From NCBI RefSeq assembly GCF_002374315.1, contig NZ_NWUX01000007.1, forward strand, positions 120,986-184,985: a stretch of DNA of 64,000 nt, given 5' to 3'. This DNA comes from Vreelandella nigrificans. GTDB lineage: Bacteria; Pseudomonadota; Gammaproteobacteria; Pseudomonadales; Halomonadaceae. The notes below the pieces were generated by a model. That model searched no databases. It was not told where the DNA came from and saw only the letters and a list, made by a program, of their open reading frames with translations. Below, piece after piece: positions 55,243 through 63,928 of the stretch (positions are counted from its first letter, which is position 1; each line of letters begins with the position of its first letter). Position numbers and translations under genes: made by a program.

Positions 55243-56472
55243 TTAGCTTTTAACTAGCGGGCAGACGCTTTCAGACAGTGGCCGGAATGCCTCTTCGGCA
55301 GGAATAGTACGCACCACCCTGAATAGGTCGTCTTCATCAGCAGACTCATCCGGTGACTTCACCTCAACGAGATACATATCGTGCACCATGCGGCCGTCTT
55401 CGCGGATATAACCGTTGGTCGCAAAAATATCGTTAATGGGTGTATCTGCCATCTGTTGACGAACCGTTTGAGTGTCGTCCGTTCCTGTAGCCTCAATGGC
55501 TTCTAAATAGTGGAGGGTGCTGGAATATAGGCCAGCGTGAACCATGGTCGGCATACTGCCGGTGCGTTCGCGAAAGCGTTCTGCCCATGCGCGAGTTTCG
55601 TCATTTAAGTCGTAATACCACGCTTTAGTGAACTGCAGCCCCTGAGCATTCTCCAAACCAATACTGCGTATGTCGGTACTAAACAGCACCATACCTGCAA
55701 GAATCTGGCCTGCCTGGGTAATACCAAATTCACCCGCAGTTTGAACGGCATTGATGGTATCGCCGCCGGCGTTATTAAGGGCAATAACGTCAGCACCGGA
55801 TGCCTGGGCCTGCAGCATAAAGGAGGAGAAATCACTATTCGGGAAAGGGTGGCGCGCTCGACCTACTATGGTGCCCCCATTTTCAGTCACTACCCGCTCG
55901 ACATCGGCTTCGAGAGCATGGCCAAATGAGTAATCAGCACTTAACAAGTACCAATTCTTGTAGCCCTCATCGGTAATGGCCTTTGCCGTACCGTTCGACA
56001 TCGCCCAGGTATCGTAGACCCAGTGGATATGGTTAGGAGAACAGTGCTCATTCGTTACACCGGATGACACAGCGCCGTTGACCAAGCCAAGTTTGTCGGC
56101 ATCCTCTAACAGCCTCACCGCCGCTAAAGTAACCGATGATGCCACTAAGCCAGTCACCATATCGACGTTACGCTCATCAATCCACTCACGTACAACGCTG
56201 GACCCTACGTCAGGACTATTGCGATCGTCAGCACTAAAAACCACTATGTTGGCGCCATGCACACTACCGCCAATATCTTCGATAGCCATCTCAATCGCAT
56301 CTTGCCCCAGAGGGCCGATAGGATCTCGATAAATACCTGACATATCAGCCAGATACCCAATTCGTATCTCATTGTCCGAAATACCATCACTGGCAAATAC
56401 GGCAGGAGTATAACTCGCAGTAAGAATAGCGGCCGATAGTGCGGAAATAGCAAAGTGTCGCGATAGCTGCAT
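55243..56472 (-). CDS. Orphan branched-chain-type ABC substrate-binding protein
   Basis: A 409-residue periplasmic binding protein with a signal peptide (AISALSAAILTASYTPAVFA) and the LivK-like fold: EIRIGYLADMSGIYRDPIGP, VVFSADDRNSPDVGSSVVRE, DYSFGHALEADVERVV, and GADVIALNNAGGDTINAVQT. Two cysteines near the ends, one in NEHCSPNHIHW, may form a disulfide. Neither a permease nor an ATPase is in the operon or the window. It heads the acyl-CoA operon and is therefore probably the collector of the acid that the operon degrades, working with an unlinked transporter. The ligand is unknown. Confidence 0.88.
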   Translation of the reverse strand: MQLSRHFAISALSAAILTASYTPAVFASDGISDNEIRIGYLADMSGIYRDPIGPLGQDAIEMAIEDIGGSVHGANIVVFSADDRNSPDVGSSVVREWIDERNVDMVTGLVASSVTLAAVRLLEDADKLGLVNGAVSSGVTNEHCSPNHIHWVYDTWAMSNGTAKAITDEGYKNWYLLSADYSFGHALEADVERVVTENGGTIVGRARHPFPNSDFSSFMLQAQASGADVIALNNAGGDTINAVQTAGEFGITQAGQILAGMVLFSTDIRSIGLENAQGLQFTKAWYYDLNDETRAWAERFRERTGSMPTMVHAGLYSSTLHYLEAIEATGTDDTQTVRQQMADTPINDIFATNGYIREDGRMVHDMYLVEVKSPDESADEDDLFRVVRTIPAEEAFRPLSESVCPLVKS

Positions 56473-56642
56473 GTTAGTTAACCTTTCTATTGTTGTTATT
56501 GGATAGGCTTCAACGGCGCTTTAGGCCATGCCTCAACTGCATGTTAAGAGTAAAAGAGCCTCTCCTGTTTACCTATCAAGCCAGTTTTTTTGCAATTCGT
56601 GCCATTCGTAACTGCCTTCCACTTTATCTCTGCATTAGTCGC

Positions 56643-56660
56643 TACCGCTCTCGAGCGGTA
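56643..56660. promoter_or_regulatory. Inverted repeat in the tatD promoter
   Basis: TACCGCTC (56643-56650) and GAGCGGTA (56653-56660) flank a two-base centre. A likely -10 element TACAAT (56659-56664) starts in its right arm, 30 bases before the tatD start. It could be a repressor site. Its partner is unknown. Confidence 0.35.
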
Positions 56661-56694
56661 CAATAGCGTTTTAATTGCAAAGCAGGAGTAAGGT

Positions 56695-57546
56695 GTGGCC
56701 ACCCCCTATAGGGATGATTTTTTACCCGAGTCGCTACAGTTTCGCCCTCGTACGCCGCTGGTTGATATTGGCGCAAATCTGACTCACGAGAGCTTTCAGC
56801 GTGATCTTAGTGATGTAATCGCCAGGGCAAAGGCCGCCAACGTAGCTACCCTAATCGTCACCGGTACGGATATCGAACACGCCGAGCAAGCAGTAGCAAT
56901 GGCGCAGCAGTTTCCCGGGCTATACGCAACAGCCGGAGTTCACCCCCATGACGCAAGCGGCTGGAACGATGATGTAGCGCATCAACTTAAAGCACTCCAT
57001 CAAAAGGCAGAAGTCGTTGCCGTTGGCGAATGTGGGCTGGACTTTAACCGCAATTTTTCTACTCCCTCTGAACAAGAGCGAGCTTTTGAGGCACAGCTCG
57101 CATTAGCAGCTGAAAGTGGCCTGCCACTTTTTTTACATGAGCGCGATGCTGGTCAACGCATGCGTGACATACTCCGTAGCTGGCGAGATGATATAAGCCA
57201 AGCGGTTATCCACTGCTTTACCGCGGACCGCGATACGCTCCACGGTTACCTGGATCTTGACCTACATATCGGTTTAACGGGCTGGATTTGTGATGAGCGT
57301 CGTGGGCACCCTCTACGTACTCTGGTTAAAGACATTCCACTGGAGCGGTTAATGGTAGAAACCGACTGTCCTTATCTATTACCCCGCAACCTTCCAGCAA
57401 AGCTGAAAGGGCGCCGACATGAGCCAGCCCTGCTACCCTGGATTGTAAGAGAGATTGCTCTTTGGCATGACGTAAGTGAAGCCGAGTTGGGCGCTGCAAC
57501 CACCCGCACCGCCCTGCGTTTTTTCCGCATCGATGCGGTATCTTAG
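56695..57546 (+). CDS. tatD: TatD family metal-dependent hydrolase
   Basis: A 283-residue TIM-barrel hydrolase of the TatD family, whose members act as metal-dependent exo- and endo-nucleases. The start FRPRTPLVDIGANLTHESF, the metal-site VGECGLDFNRNFSTPSEQE, ATAGVHPHDASGW, LPLFLHERDA and VETDCPYLLPRNL all fit. GTG 56695 is preceded by GCAGGAG. The ending TTRTALRFFRIDAV is usual. It is divergent from the acyl-CoA operon and may be co-transcribed with the next small gene. The Tat translocase genes that give the family its name are not present here. Confidence 0.93.
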   Translation: MATPYRDDFLPESLQFRPRTPLVDIGANLTHESFQRDLSDVIARAKAANVATLIVTGTDIEHAEQAVAMAQQFPGLYATAGVHPHDASGWNDDVAHQLKALHQKAEVVAVGECGLDFNRNFSTPSEQERAFEAQLALAAESGLPLFLHERDAGQRMRDILRSWRDDISQAVIHCFTADRDTLHGYLDLDLHIGLTGWICDERRGHPLRTLVKDIPLERLMVETDCPYLLPRNLPAKLKGRRHEPALLPWIVREIALWHDVSEAELGAATTRTALRFFRIDAVS

Positions 57547-57559
57547 AAGGAGTAATAAC

Positions 57560-58039
57560 GTGGCTGATTACCCAGGATTTATTGCCATTGAGACGGGCGA
57601 CGAAGATGGTTTGCCACTGGTTATTGCCTGGTCTTTGCCCGATGGGCGTATCAAGCAGACATTGATTCAGCCTGATGACAGCTGGATCAATGAAGATACC
57701 AATGTCATGGGCGCTTATAGTATTGAGGAGTTAGAAAGCTTAGGCGTTAGCCCACTTGATGTGATTCGTGAGCTAGAAACCGATCATTTTTCTACAACGC
57801 TGTATACCAGCGACAATGGTGATGATGAAGCTGCGCTAGCGCGCCTATTTGACACCTACGGGATAGACCCTTTTGTAGAGCTAGCGCCTGCAAAGGTGCT
57901 TTATGAATCCATTAGTTCAAGCGAGTGGCACCGTTTACGCAGCGAAACATTTAATGACCTTGGTCTTGAGCCCATGCGACCCGAAGATGAAATAGCGGTC
58001 ATGCTTTCACTACATCAACGGCTTACGGAGCCAGACTAA
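57560..58039 (+). CDS. Conserved hypothetical protein downstream of tatD
   Basis: A 159-residue acidic soluble protein, with FIAIETGDEDGLPLVIAWSL, then GAYSIEELESLGVSPLDVIR and MRPEDEIAVMLSLHQRLTE. GTG 57560 stands behind GAAGGAG, with 13 bases after the tatD stop, so the two are probably co-transcribed. A longer frame reaches back into tatD but lacks this site. I do not recognise a family. It converges with epmC and the ends overlap by four bases. Confidence 0.7.
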   Translation: MADYPGFIAIETGDEDGLPLVIAWSLPDGRIKQTLIQPDDSWINEDTNVMGAYSIEELESLGVSPLDVIRELETDHFSTTLYTSDNGDDEAALARLFDTYGIDPFVELAPAKVLYESISSSEWHRLRSETFNDLGLEPMRPEDEIAVMLSLHQRLTEPD

Positions 58040-58638
58040 TCAATGCAAGCTGTGTTAGCACTTAATACGTCATTAGTACGTAATGCCTCTTGCCCCCGCT
58101 GAATAGCAGCGCGTAGAGAGTCTGAACACTGATAGTAGCGTGTCAACGCAATATGGAAGGCGTTGGCGCGCTCAGGCAAGCCCTCTTCCTTATAGCGCTG
58201 CGCGCGGCTAGCCACTTTTTGTGCAAATGCTTCACGGTCCACTTCCACCTCACCGCCCAGATTATCAACACTCACATGAAAGGTGCGGTCACAAGCCTGG
58301 GTAAAAAGCCGCTCAAGTGCTTGAGGAGCGATTTCAGCTTGCTCGAACGCCCACTGTTGCTCCACATCTCGCCCATCAGGGTAATACCAATAACCGTAAT
58401 CCTCTAGCAGGCGACGCTTTTCCCCAGCGATGCACCAATGGCTGATTTCATGCAAAGCACTGGCAAAATAGCCGCGAGCAAAAATAACCTGATGGTAAGG
58501 CGTACACGGTGTTGCTGGCCGATAAAGAGGTTCATCACCGCCTTTTACAAGCCGTGTTTGATAACGCTCAGCAAAAACGCCATCAAAGAGCGCCACTATA
58601 TCGCTAAGTACCCAACGTCCTTCGTCTAGAGTTGTCAT
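58036..58638 (-). CDS. epmC: Elongation factor P hydroxylase EpmC
   Basis: EpmC hydroxylates the modified lysine of elongation factor P. The 200-residue protein has YHQVIFARGYFASALHEISH and the metal-site HEISHWC, YYPDGRDVEQQWAFEQAEIA and YKEEGLPERANAFHIALTRY as expected for the YfcM family. The enzymes that add lysine first (EpmA and EpmB) are not in the window. It starts at 58638 and converges with the upstream small gene. Its product acts in translation. Confidence 0.9.
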   Translation of the reverse strand: MTTLDEGRWVLSDIVALFDGVFAERYQTRLVKGGDEPLYRPATPCTPYHQVIFARGYFASALHEISHWCIAGEKRRLLEDYGYWYYPDGRDVEQQWAFEQAEIAPQALERLFTQACDRTFHVSVDNLGGEVEVDREAFAQKVASRAQRYKEEGLPERANAFHIALTRYYQCSDSLRAAIQRGQEALRTNDVLSANTACID

Positions 58639-58808
58639 GCTGCCACTTTAGCCCACGATTTTGCGCAGTATACCTTAGTAGATTACACACACTGAAGAAC
58701 CAGGCAGTCTAAAGAATGCTACAGCCTGAAGAGTAGACGGCAAAACTTAGCAACACCTGCTAATCTATCGGCTTTTTATAGGCCACTTTGCTAACTAGGA
58801 GCTTTACC

Positions 58809-60227
58809 TTGGGCGGCTTTGCTAAACAGATCAAAACGACCTACTGGCCAGAAACACGCATGCTGGTAGCCCTGGCGCTCCCCATTTGCGGTGCCCAGCT
58901 TGCTCAAGCGGGCATGAGTGTGGTGGATGTAATGATGACGGGGCGGCACAACGCCACTTCCCTTGCTGCTGTCTCAGTGGGTTCAAGCCTGTGGATGCCA
59001 CTCATGCTGTTTATGACCGGCACACTAATGGGGCTAACACCTATTGTCGCTCACCTGCTAGGCGGCCAGCGTAACGAGGATATTCGTCCTGCTGTGCACC
59101 AAGCATTATGGGTTGCGCTAGCATTAGGTATTGTTGCCGCCTTACTGCTCTGGCTAGCCGTTATGCCAATCTTCGAGCGAATGAGTGTGCCTACCGCTGT
59201 TGCCAGAGAGTCTGCAGCCTATCTCTCTGCGGTTGCCTTTGGGATGCCAGGGATTGCGCTATTCCAGGCACTCAGGGCATTTTCAGATGGTATGAACCAT
59301 ACGCGCCCTGCTCTGTGGATCAGCTTGATAGGGCTATCGGTCAATATCCCTAGTAACTATGTATTAATTTACGGCGGTGATGGGTTAGTAAACCTTTTAG
59401 GAGATTGGCTACCAACCACCATTCAGCAGTTGCCTGCATTGGGCGCCTTTGGGTGCGGTATCGCCACAGCACTTTCAATGTGGACCATGGCCTTCGCCAT
59501 GGTCTACTACACGCGGCGGGGCCGCACATATCGCAGCGTCTCATTGTGGCAACGGCTAACGCCACCCAGCTTAACCGGTATTCGTGAGTTAGTTGTGGTG
59601 GGCGTACCCATTGGGGTCGCTATCTTTGTCGAAGTAACACTGTTTACGCTTATTGCGCTATTTATTGCCAGTTTCGGTGAGGTCACGGTTGGCGCGCACC
59701 AAATTGCACTGAGCTATACCACAATTCTGTTTATGCTGCCGATGTCACTCAGCATGGCCCTAACGGTACGCGTAGGTAACACGCTCGGACAGCGACGCTT
59801 GGCATTAGCCCGCAAGGTCGCCTGGAACGGGATTGCCATCAGTGTGATGGTAGCTATCATCAATAGCTCACTGATATGGATGACGGCACCTACGGTCATT
59901 GCACTGTATACCTCGAACCCTGATGTCCAAGCATTGGCACTGACCATTATTTCTCTGGCGGTTATCTTTCAACTATCAGATTCACTGCAGGTTAATTTGG
60001 CCGGCGCACTCAGGGGTTACAAGGATACCCGCATCGTGATGATTATTACGGTGCTTTCCTACTGGATAGTGGGTTTAGGTGGTGGGCACTGGTTAGGAAC
60101 TCATGGCTTAGGCAATATGTCTGAACCGATGGGTGTACATGGTTACTGGATAGGCTTAATTGCTGGGCTTAGTACTGCCGCCCTGCTGCTTGGGTGGCGG
60201 TTAAAGTGGATCAGTCAAAAGGAGTAA
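58809..60227 (+). CDS. MATE family multidrug exporter
   Basis: A 472-residue inner-membrane exporter with twelve helices of the MATE family, as in NorM. The LALPICGAQLAQAGMSVVDV, MTGRHNATSLAAVSVGSSLW and GTLMGLTPIVAHLLGGQ motifs, then FEVTLFTLIALFIASFGEV-like EVTLFTLIALFIASFGEVTV in the second half, fit the group. I chose TTG 58809 because AGGAG lies eight bases upstream; the frame is open a further seven codons to a TTG without such support. Sodium or proton coupling cannot be told. It is followed seven bases later by the DUF3080 gene. Confidence 0.88.
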   Translation: MGGFAKQIKTTYWPETRMLVALALPICGAQLAQAGMSVVDVMMTGRHNATSLAAVSVGSSLWMPLMLFMTGTLMGLTPIVAHLLGGQRNEDIRPAVHQALWVALALGIVAALLLWLAVMPIFERMSVPTAVARESAAYLSAVAFGMPGIALFQALRAFSDGMNHTRPALWISLIGLSVNIPSNYVLIYGGDGLVNLLGDWLPTTIQQLPALGAFGCGIATALSMWTMAFAMVYYTRRGRTYRSVSLWQRLTPPSLTGIRELVVVGVPIGVAIFVEVTLFTLIALFIASFGEVTVGAHQIALSYTTILFMLPMSLSMALTVRVGNTLGQRRLALARKVAWNGIAISVMVAIINSSLIWMTAPTVIALYTSNPDVQALALTIISLAVIFQLSDSLQVNLAGALRGYKDTRIVMIITVLSYWIVGLGGGHWLGTHGLGNMSEPMGVHGYWIGLIAGLSTAALLLGWRLKWISQKE

Positions 60228-60234
60228 CCACTCC

Positions 60235-61233
60235 ATGCCTCCCACAACTCTTAAAAACTTTCTATTCACCCTGCCAGTCACGCTAGCACTGGCGGGGTGC
60301 AGCAATAACGATGCCGAACAACCCTGGATTGCGTACCATGAACAGCTAGCCGCTGACCTCGACATTGCATCTATTAACCGCTCAATGCCACGCAATATAG
60401 GTGCCTTCCCTGAGCGCCAAAACAGACAAATTCCAATATCTGAAATTCGTGAAAGCATAATAAATGTTTATGCATTACGGGAGTGCCAAATCACCTCGTT
60501 GGTTGCTGCACGCAATAACCAACTTGGCCGCGTCGCCCCACCAAGCCAGCAGTGGCTTTACGAACGCACGCTCTGGCAACGCCTGAGTAGCTGTTGGGAA
60601 AGTGAGGCAGTCAACAGTCTAAGTAATGAAAACAGAGCACGCCTGGAGCAGTTAACCTTACAAAAAACTGCTCAGCTACCCGCCGTTAGCTGGAATGCAA
60701 TTTTTGAATCATCTGAGTGGGAACAAAGCTTTTCAAGGGCCAGCCAACCAATCGCTCCTGGTGAAATCGCTGATATCACCCCACAACTTGCTGCTATTCA
60801 CTACTTAGGCCAGATGGTGGTGAATCAATTTAATCATGAATGGAAGCAAGACTCTTCTACCCTTGAACAACACCTCAAAACACTTCAAGAGCGCCCATTA
60901 ACCGCGGAGTTACTACGGTCGCTACTGCTAGCAGAGCAGCGTTTGAGCGAGGCAAACCTAGCACTTTCAACACAAGAATTCCCAGCTGACACATGCTTAC
61001 AACCTTGGGAAGATGCTTGGCTTACCACTGTTGAGCAGCAGGCTGAGCAGTGGCTTCTCGCCATCAATCAGCTGATTGAGGCACACGATGTTGCACCTCC
61101 CGAAGCCGTCTCAGAGTACCAAAATGCATGGTTATCAATGAGCAATCCAGAAGCGCCATGGTTGCAGTTTCAGACTGCTAAAACAGCCCATAAGCAGCTC
61201 AGAAGTCATTTTCTTAAATGTTCAAATGCGTAA
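60235..61233 (+). CDS. DUF3080 family lipoprotein
   Basis: A 332-residue protein with a lipobox LALAGCSNN and a large helical domain (PLRECQITSLVAARNNQLGR-like ALRECQITSLVAARNNQLGR, PSQQWLYERTLWQRLSSCW). DUF3080 members are lipoproteins of unknown role, often beside MATE or FtsK-type genes in this class. AGGAG is nine bases before ATG 60235, and it starts seven bases after the MATE stop, so the two form a unit. Length is typical. Confidence 0.85.
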   Translation: MPPTTLKNFLFTLPVTLALAGCSNNDAEQPWIAYHEQLAADLDIASINRSMPRNIGAFPERQNRQIPISEIRESIINVYALRECQITSLVAARNNQLGRVAPPSQQWLYERTLWQRLSSCWESEAVNSLSNENRARLEQLTLQKTAQLPAVSWNAIFESSEWEQSFSRASQPIAPGEIADITPQLAAIHYLGQMVVNQFNHEWKQDSSTLEQHLKTLQERPLTAELLRSLLLAEQRLSEANLALSTQEFPADTCLQPWEDAWLTTVEQQAEQWLLAINQLIEAHDVAPPEAVSEYQNAWLSMSNPEAPWLQFQTAKTAHKQLRSHFLKCSNA

Positions 61234-61346
61234 AAATTACATTTCCCTCTTAACCTTATGGAAAACCTGTGCTATTGGTGAACTATGTGGTGAGCAGAAA
61301 TCGCTGCTTACCAACGTCGAGACCACGCAGCACAAGGAGGGACTTT

Positions 61347-62051
61347 ATGGGCGCACCCCAGTCACCCCGCTCTGCCCAGGTTATCGACCTGGATACCGTG
61401 CGTCAGCATCATCAGGCGCAAAAATGTTTGGTCCGTCTGGCACCTGAGCTAGATGGATTAGAGATGGTTTACCAGCTCGCTGCGAGTCCCGACACCTATT
61501 ACGGCCTGCCAATCTTGGCCTGGGGGCTACGTAAAGACGGTAGCGTTATTGGGCTAGTCCCTTGGATGGAATCACTAGCAGCCTGCCATGAGCTGGATAA
61601 TCAAGAAAACGGTCTATTCATCGGTTATCGTGACCCTGAAACGGAAGAAATCTTCGCGCTCCCCCCCGACCATAAACATGATGAGCTAGTGGCTGCAGCT
61701 GATTACTTTGAGTATGAAGCTTCAGAAGAGATTTCCCTCATTCAGCAGCTCCCAGATACGCTGGGCACTCACGCTTTGTGCATGAATCATCCCAGTACTC
61801 CCTGGCATATGAAAGCCGTGTACGGCTGGCGTCTTTATAGTGATGGTAGCCTTGAAGCTCTCCTTGCTGATGAGCAAGAAGCAACCATGACACCCATACT
61901 GCTGGGCGATAAATGCCTTTACGAGGCTCGCTCACGCCACCAAACGGTTTATTTCTTCCAACGCCATATAGCGAACCGCATTCTGGAGGAAGATCCCGCT
62001 ACACTGGATGCCTTGGCAATGATGGTTATCCCTAACGGAGAAGCCGATTAG
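61347..62051 (+). CDS. Conserved hypothetical protein
   Basis: A 234-residue soluble, acidic protein starting MGAPQSPRSAQVIDLDTVRQ, with a domain around YQLAASPDTYYGLPILAWGL and VYGWRLYSDGSLEALLADEQ in which the same strand-like motif (GLRKDGSVIGLVPWME, GWRLYSDGSLEALLAD) appears twice, so the protein may have two related parts. I do not recognise a family. AAGGAGG stands seven bases before ATG 61347, so the open frame upstream to 61269 is rejected. It lies 110 bases after the DUF3080 gene on the same strand, with an inverted repeat after its end. Confidence 0.7.
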   Translation: MGAPQSPRSAQVIDLDTVRQHHQAQKCLVRLAPELDGLEMVYQLAASPDTYYGLPILAWGLRKDGSVIGLVPWMESLAACHELDNQENGLFIGYRDPETEEIFALPPDHKHDELVAAADYFEYEASEEISLIQQLPDTLGTHALCMNHPSTPWHMKAVYGWRLYSDGSLEALLADEQEATMTPILLGDKCLYEARSRHQTVYFFQRHIANRILEEDPATLDALAMMVIPNGEAD

Positions 62052-62062
62052 CTCTTTTACAT

Positions 62063-62098
62063 ACGAGGCTATCCACCATTAGTCGGCTCTAGCCTCGT
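62063..62098. terminator. Stem-loop between converging genes
   Basis: ACGAGGCTA (62063-62071) pairs with TAGCCTCGT (62090-62098) over nine bases with an 18-base loop. There is no long T run. It may end both transcripts. Confidence 0.4.
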
Positions 62099-62112
62099 TA
62101 GGCTCCACAGAT

Positions 62113-62364
62113 CTATGCTAAACAGATAAAGTAGAGATAGTGGCCATCGACTTCGTGCTGTGCCAATAATTCATGTCCTAAAAACTGACAAAATTTAGGT
62201 ACATCTCGTGTTGTTGCAGGATCGGTTGCTATCACTTTAAGCACTTGCCCTGGCATCATTTCTCTCACCTTGTTATGCATCAGCATAATAGGCTCAGGGC
62301 AATATAGCCCTGTGGTGTCTAACGATGCGTCAAAAGCTTGTGCGTCATCGGTATTAACAGTCAT
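62113..62364 (-). CDS. tusA: Sulfur carrier protein TusA
   Basis: An 83-residue protein of the TusA family, which relays sulfur from cysteine desulfurases for tRNA thiolation and other uses. The active cysteine is in [20 protein letters not shown], and [20 protein letters not shown] with [16 protein letters not shown] completes the two-layer fold. It is divergent from the ABM gene, with only 28 bases between the starts. The N-terminal dozen residues ([12 protein letters not shown]) are extra relative to E. coli TusA. Confidence 0.93.
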   Translation of the reverse strand: MTVNTDDAQAFDASLDTTGLYCPEPIMLMHNKVREMMPGQVLKVIATDPATTRDVPKFCQFLGHELLAQHEVDGHYLYFICLA

Positions 62365-62392
62365 TTATATTCTCGGTTAGGAAACACACAGT

Positions 62393-62680
62393 ATGATCAA
62401 AGTAATCATTGAACGGCGTATTATGCCCGGCCTGGAAGAAGAATTTGAGCAAGCAGCACGTGAAGCAATGCGCGTTTCCCTTGGTATAAGAGGGTTTGTA
62501 GGTGGTGAAACGCTGGTGGAACTTGGTCATACTGATCGACGTCTGATGATTACCAAATGGCGCGACTTACGCGCCTGGAAAGAGTGGTATGCAAGCGAAG
62601 CTCGTGCAGCGGCCATGCAACGTATTTTACCGCTACTGACCGAGGAAGAAACCATTCGGATTTACGAGCCTGGTTACTAA
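62393..62680 (+). CDS. ABM family (antibiotic biosynthesis monooxygenase-like) protein
   Basis: A 95-residue ferredoxin-like protein with IERRIMPGLEEEFEQAARE, MRVSLGIRGFVGGETLVELG and TKWRDLRAWKEWYASEARAA, the usual pattern of the ABM domain. The family includes monooxygenases and haem-degrading enzymes, but also many members with unknown substrate, so the function is open. It shares a short divergent promoter region with tusA. The stop lies 30 bases before the end of rlmM, which converges. Confidence 0.85.
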   Translation: MIKVIIERRIMPGLEEEFEQAAREAMRVSLGIRGFVGGETLVELGHTDRRLMITKWRDLRAWKEWYASEARAAAMQRILPLLTEEETIRIYEPGY

Positions 62681-62710
62681 GGGCTCCTAGCTCGCCCCCA
62701 CCCGTTACTT

Positions 62711-63778
62711 TTAGTGAGCTAGCCGCACGTGAACTGTCACCTCTTCCCGGTCATGGTAGAGGTGACGGCAGGAAATCTTAGCCCGCACCCCAGCTTCTGC
62801 CAACGTCTCTTCCAATGATGTTAAGCAACGAGTGACCTCTTCCCAGCGCTTTTTCATGGGCAGCTTAAGGTTAAAAATCGCTTCGCGGCACCATTTACGA
62901 ACAAGCCAACGCTCTACCATGGCCAAGACGCGTATCGGCTTATCAACAATATCGCACACCAACCAATCTAGCCGCTGAGGAGGCTCCCAACTAAAACCAT
63001 CTTCACGCAAATGATCAACTTGGCCAGTCGCCATAAGCTGCTTATCCATGGGGCCATTATCAATCGCGTACACGTACATCCCTCGTTGCACCAACTGCCA
63101 TGTCCAACCGCCCGGTGCTGCACCTAAGTCAGCTGCTTGCATATGGGCCGAGAGCCGCTTGTCCCATTCATCGCGGGGAATAAACTCATGCCACGCCTCT
63201 TCTAGTTTCAGTGTCGAACGACTAGGAGCCCTAGAAGGAAAGCTTAATCGGCGAATGCCGTTGATTAATTCACTGCGATTATCTGGAAAGCTCATTCCCA
63301 GTTGTACGCGATCGCCATCTGTCCAGAAAATATGTAGCTTACGAGCACCAGCCTTACCACGGAGCGCACCACGCTTTTTCAGCATACTCTGTAGTGGCTT
63401 GGTAAGCGCCTTAATTAACCCCGCCAGCGCTTTTCCATCGTTAGTATCCGGCGTTTCATGCAAGATTTCTTCAAAGCTCCAACGGCTTGCCTTAACCTGA
63501 TCCAAAATAGCAGTAAGGCGATCTTCGCGAGAAAGCGTCAGAGGAGGTAACGCAGCCAAACTTTGACGAGCAAAAATAAGCTGCTTAAACGCCGCTTGAC
63601 GATGCACATCATTAATTGGCTCTCCATCCAGTCGCGTTAAGCTAGCCCACCCCTCCCCCTGTGTAGGCTCACATGGTACGCCTTGCTGTTTGGCGTGGTG
63701 CTGCATCTCTGCTAGTGCGTCACCTTCAAAACCTGGGCGGCAATAAACCAGCCACGACGTGGGTATCGCTTCACTCAC
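62711..63778 (-). CDS. rlmM: 23S rRNA 2'-O-ribose methyltransferase RlmM
   Basis: RlmM methylates a cytidine of 23S rRNA using S-adenosylmethionine. The 355-residue protein has an N-terminal THUMP-like part (VYCRPGFEGDALAEMQHHAK) and a C-terminal SPOUT-free methyltransferase core with SAM motif AADLGAAPGGWTWQLVQRG, followed by YAIDNGPMDKQLMATG and WLVCDIVDKPIRVL and the catalytic lysine region (WCREAIFNLKLPMKKRW). I chose GTG 63778 behind GAGGTG; the frame also starts with TTG at 63802 without a ribosome-binding site. It lies beside the end of an rRNA operon on the same strand, and a terminator separates the two. Confidence 0.94.
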   Translation of the reverse strand: MSEAIPTSWLVYCRPGFEGDALAEMQHHAKQQGVPCEPTQGEGWASLTRLDGEPINDVHRQAAFKQLIFARQSLAALPPLTLSREDRLTAILDQVKASRWSFEEILHETPDTNDGKALAGLIKALTKPLQSMLKKRGALRGKAGARKLHIFWTDGDRVQLGMSFPDNRSELINGIRRLSFPSRAPSRSTLKLEEAWHEFIPRDEWDKRLSAHMQAADLGAAPGGWTWQLVQRGMYVYAIDNGPMDKQLMATGQVDHLREDGFSWEPPQRLDWLVCDIVDKPIRVLAMVERWLVRKWCREAIFNLKLPMKKRWEEVTRCLTSLEETLAEAGVRAKISCRHLYHDREEVTVHVRLAH

Positions 63779-63885
63779 CTCTTCACCTCGATTTTTGCCC
63801 AATATAACTGGAGTAGTTATCTGACTGATTATTAAAGCGCATCATAACACTTATCCAGCGACCATTTTTTGTTTAGCGCCCAACA

Positions 63886-63920
63886 AAAAACCCCAGTTCC
63901 TGTTGGAACTGGGGTTTTTC
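63886..63920. terminator. Bidirectional terminator after the rRNA operon
   Basis: A stem of 15 base pairs (AAAAACCCCAGTTCC at 63887-63901 with its complement at 63906-63920) and the loop TGTT give T runs on both strands. On the minus strand it ends the rRNA transcript 8 bases after the 5S 3' end. Confidence 0.9.
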
Positions 63921-63928
63921 TTAATAAG

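Noticed and set aside
63048..63500. A 150-codon plus-strand frame inside rlmM
   Set aside because: It is antisense to the conserved methyltransferase core and has no start signal.
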